Shown here piece by piece: positions 62,570 through 64,000 of a DNA stretch of 64,000 bases. The translations under genes and the position numbers were made by a program. Source of the DNA: Amycolatopsis echigonensis (GTDB lineage: Bacteria; Actinomycetota; Actinomycetes; Mycobacteriales; Pseudonocardiaceae); NCBI RefSeq assembly GCF_014174495.1, contig NZ_JACJHR010000015.1, positions 1-64,000 on the forward strand, written 5' to 3'. The notes under the pieces were generated by a model. It was not told where the DNA came from, ran no database searches, and saw nothing but the letters and a program-made list of their open reading frames with translations. Position 1 is the first letter of the stretch. Every line of letters begins with the position of its first letter.

Positions 62570-63244
62570 GTGAGCGTGACGATCGAGCCCCCAGCCCTCC
62601 CCGAGGACACCCGCCCCCGGCTGCGCGGCCATATCCACTTCTGGTCGTTCTTCGGCGCGGTGGCCGCGGCCGCCACGCTGATCAGCCTCGCCGCGTCGAC
62701 GGTTTCGCCGGTCGCCGCACTGGCGACGTCCGTGTACGGCCTCACCGTGCTGGGCGTGTTCGGCGTGAGCGCGCTGTATCACCGCAGGCTGTGGAGCCCG
62801 CGCGCGTACAAGTGGATGAAGCGCGCCGACCACTCGATGATCTTCCTCTTCATCGCCGGCACGTACACGCCGTTCACCCTGCTGGCCATGTCGAAGCCGA
62901 CCGGATACATCGTCCTGGGCATCGTCTGGGGCGGCGCGGTCCTCGGCGTGGCGATGAAGATGCTGTGGCCGCACGCACCGCGCTGGCTGGGAGTGCCGAT
63001 CTACATCGCACTCGGGTGGGTCGCGGTGTTCGTCCTGCCGGAACTGCTGAGCCACGCCGGAGTCGCGGCTTTGGTGCTGCTGTGCGTGGGCGGCCTGTTT
63101 TACACGGTCGGGGCGGTTTTTTACGCGGTGAAGTGGCCGAACCACTGGCCGGAGACGTTCGGATACCACGAGTTCTTCCACGCGTGCACGGTGCTGGCCG
63201 CGGTTTCGCATTACATCGCGATCTGGTTGGCCATGTACGCCTAG
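62570..63244 (+). CDS. TrhA/hemolysin III-family membrane protein
   Basis: A 224-residue, seven-helix PAQR-like protein. Family motifs are HIHFWSFFGAVAAAATLISL, SALYHRRLWSPRAYKWMKRADHSMIFLFIAGTYTPFTL (the Ser-x3-His and Asp-His metal-binding signature) and GYHEFFHACTVLAAVSHY (late His-x3-His). In Bacillus and E. coli such proteins affect membrane lipid energetics; true haemolysis is doubtful. It corresponds to Rv1085c and neighbours the prenyl synthase as there. The message is probably leaderless. Confidence 0.92.
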   Translation: MSVTIEPPALPEDTRPRLRGHIHFWSFFGAVAAAATLISLAASTVSPVAALATSVYGLTVLGVFGVSALYHRRLWSPRAYKWMKRADHSMIFLFIAGTYTPFTLLAMSKPTGYIVLGIVWGGAVLGVAMKMLWPHAPRWLGVPIYIALGWVAVFVLPELLSHAGVAALVLLCVGGLFYTVGAVFYAVKWPNHWPETFGYHEFFHACTVLAAVSHYIAIWLAMYA

Positions 63245-63259
63245 CTCCGGTTTTACCCT

Positions 63260-63304
63260 CTCAGGCCGTGCCCAGGCCGTCATGCGGCCTGGGCACGGCC
63301 TGAG
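63260..63304. terminator. Terminator between trhA and the acyl-CoA oxidase gene
   Basis: A perfect 20-bp stem (arms 63260-63279 and 63285-63304, starting CTCAGGCCGTGCCC) with a 5-nt loop TCATG. A TTTT run follows on the plus strand and an AAAA run precedes it, so it can serve both convergent genes. Confidence 0.9.
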
Positions 63305-63319
63305 TCGTTTTGTGCAGGC

Positions 63320-64000
63320 TCAGCCGTTCAGCATCGGGGCTGCCAGGAACTGCTCCGGTACCGCGAACCCGTCCACCAGCGTCCGCGCGTGTGGGCGCAA
63401 CGCGCCGCACAGTGCGTTGACCGCCGCGGTCACTGCCTTGGAGCGGGTTGCGGAGATCCGACCGTGTTCCAGGAACCATGCGCGGTCCGCTTCGATCGTC
63501 GACAGGGCGTACAGGTCGCACACCCGGTCCAGCAGCACCTTCGCGTCCGGGTCGCTGCAGGTATCCAAAGCCCGGGCGAAGGCGTCGAGAATCACCCTGT
63601 CCACGTGTACGCGGCCAGCGAGCAGCACATGATCCTGTACGGAGTTGAAGACACCGAAAGGATCCGAAGCAGCACGGCGAAGTCGGTTGGCCACGCCGCT
63701 CAGTACGTGCTCTTCGCGGTCCTCGAAGAGACGCTGTTGCCACTCGCGGTCGAAGAGCACCGAAGCGTCGTCGGACTCGGTGAGGCGTTCCAGGAACCGC
63801 CACGCGGCTGAGCGTTCCATGACGGTGTCCACCAGCTGTTCGGCGACGAAGCGGGCGGTCGCCAGGGGGCTGAGGTCCTCGAAGTGTTCCTTGTACTGCG
63901 TCAGCAAGCCCTTCGCGACCAGCTGCAACAGCACCGTGTTGTCGCCTTCGAAGGTGGTGAAGACGTCCGTGTCAGCTTTCAAACCGGCCAGCAGGTTCTC
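63320..64000 (-). CDS. Acyl-CoA dehydrogenase/oxidase, C-terminal part (cut by window edge)
   Basis: The visible 226 residues are the C-terminal part of an acyl-CoA oxidase-like flavoprotein. The motif FTTFEGDNTVLLQLVAKGLLTQYKEHF, diagnostic of peroxisomal-type acyl-CoA oxidases, follows NLLAGLKADTD at the edge. The remainder is the helical ACOX domain (ATARFVAEQLVDTVMERSAAWRFLERL ... VFNSVQDHVLLAGRVHVDRVILDAFARAL ... LCGALRPHARTLVDGFAVPEQFL). The enzyme would oxidise fatty acyl-CoA in beta-oxidation. The N-terminal FAD and catalytic regions lie beyond the window. Confidence 0.88.
   Translation of the reverse strand, partial: ENLLAGLKADTDVFTTFEGDNTVLLQLVAKGLLTQYKEHFEDLSPLATARFVAEQLVDTVMERSAAWRFLERLTESDDASVLFDREWQQRLFEDREEHVLSGVANRLRRAASDPFGVFNSVQDHVLLAGRVHVDRVILDAFARALDTCSDPDAKVLLDRVCDLYALSTIEADRAWFLEHGRISATRSKAVTAAVNALCGALRPHARTLVDGFAVPEQFLAAPMLNG

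Overview
The window is high-GC actinobacterial chromosome, most like Amycolatopsis or a related pseudonocardial genus. The evidence is a very strong GC bias at third codon positions, frequent GTG starts, mycothiol synthesis (mshB), IdeR/DtxR-type iron-box and PafBC-type promoter motifs, and gene order shared with Mycobacterium tuberculosis. The segment mshB - lpqW - typA matches the Rv1170-Rv1165 neighbourhood, interrupted here by a peptide ABC transporter operon on the other strand. The run ychF / DUF6542 / ispH / Rv1109c-like / xseA / xseB / glpX / fumC / phoH2 / short-chain Z-prenyl synthase / TrhA corresponds to Rv1112-Rv1085c, expanded by inserted blocks. The species was not checked against any database.

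Layout. 1-11.1 kb: partial mshB, a five-gene Opp/Dpp operon (SBP, two permeases, two ATPases) ending in a strong terminator, an LpqW-like lipoprotein and TypA. 11.3-13.7 kb: an iron-box-controlled 52-residue Cys-rich protein, a YciI protein, a tryptophanyl-tRNA synthetase behind a complete Trp-codon attenuator, and a Nudix hydrolase. 13.7-18.9 kb: a two-component system divergent from a LolA/RseB-like secreted protein and an ABC-2 exporter. 18.9-22.8 kb: a thiamine uptake operon (ThiB-ThiP-ThiQ type) under a TPP riboswitch. 22.8-30.1 kb: pterin dehydratase, several unlabelled microproteins, a GlxA regulator divergent from an isochorismatase-like hydrolase, an alpha/beta hydrolase with a Cys nucleophile, YchF, and the alkylation-repair pair Ada-AlkA and Ogt.

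30.1-37.7 kb: sbcC, sbcD and rmuC share a divergent promoter region with a LexA-like box and two PafBC/RecA-NDp-like promoters; tandem repeats (21-bp and 28-bp units) lie in the long non-coding stretches on either side. 37.7-48 kb: DUF6542, IspH, lipid-droplet-associated protein, XseA, an unknown protein, XseB, GlpX, an S1 protease, a type-2 ferredoxin-NADP reductase, FumC, and a DMT exporter divergent from a MocR regulator. 49.5-57.8 kb: a membrane-anchored PstS-like fusion, LigB (again with a PafBC-like promoter), an S53 protease, a Pr6Pr membrane protein, an Old Yellow Enzyme homologue divergent from an MBL hydrolase, and DUF309. 57.8-64 kb: GuaB1, PhoH2, a small secreted protein, a Z-prenyl diphosphate synthase, a TrhA protein and a partial acyl-CoA oxidase.

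Common themes: genes within operons overlap by four bases (ATGA or GTGA), many promoters place a TANNNT -10 seven or eight bases before a start codon (leaderless transcripts), and convergent genes are separated by long near-perfect hairpins, some of which share sequence. There is no prophage, insertion sequence, CRISPR array, tRNA, rRNA or large biosynthetic cluster. The strongest regulatory findings are the trpS attenuator, the iron box, the DNA-damage promoters and the TPP riboswitch.
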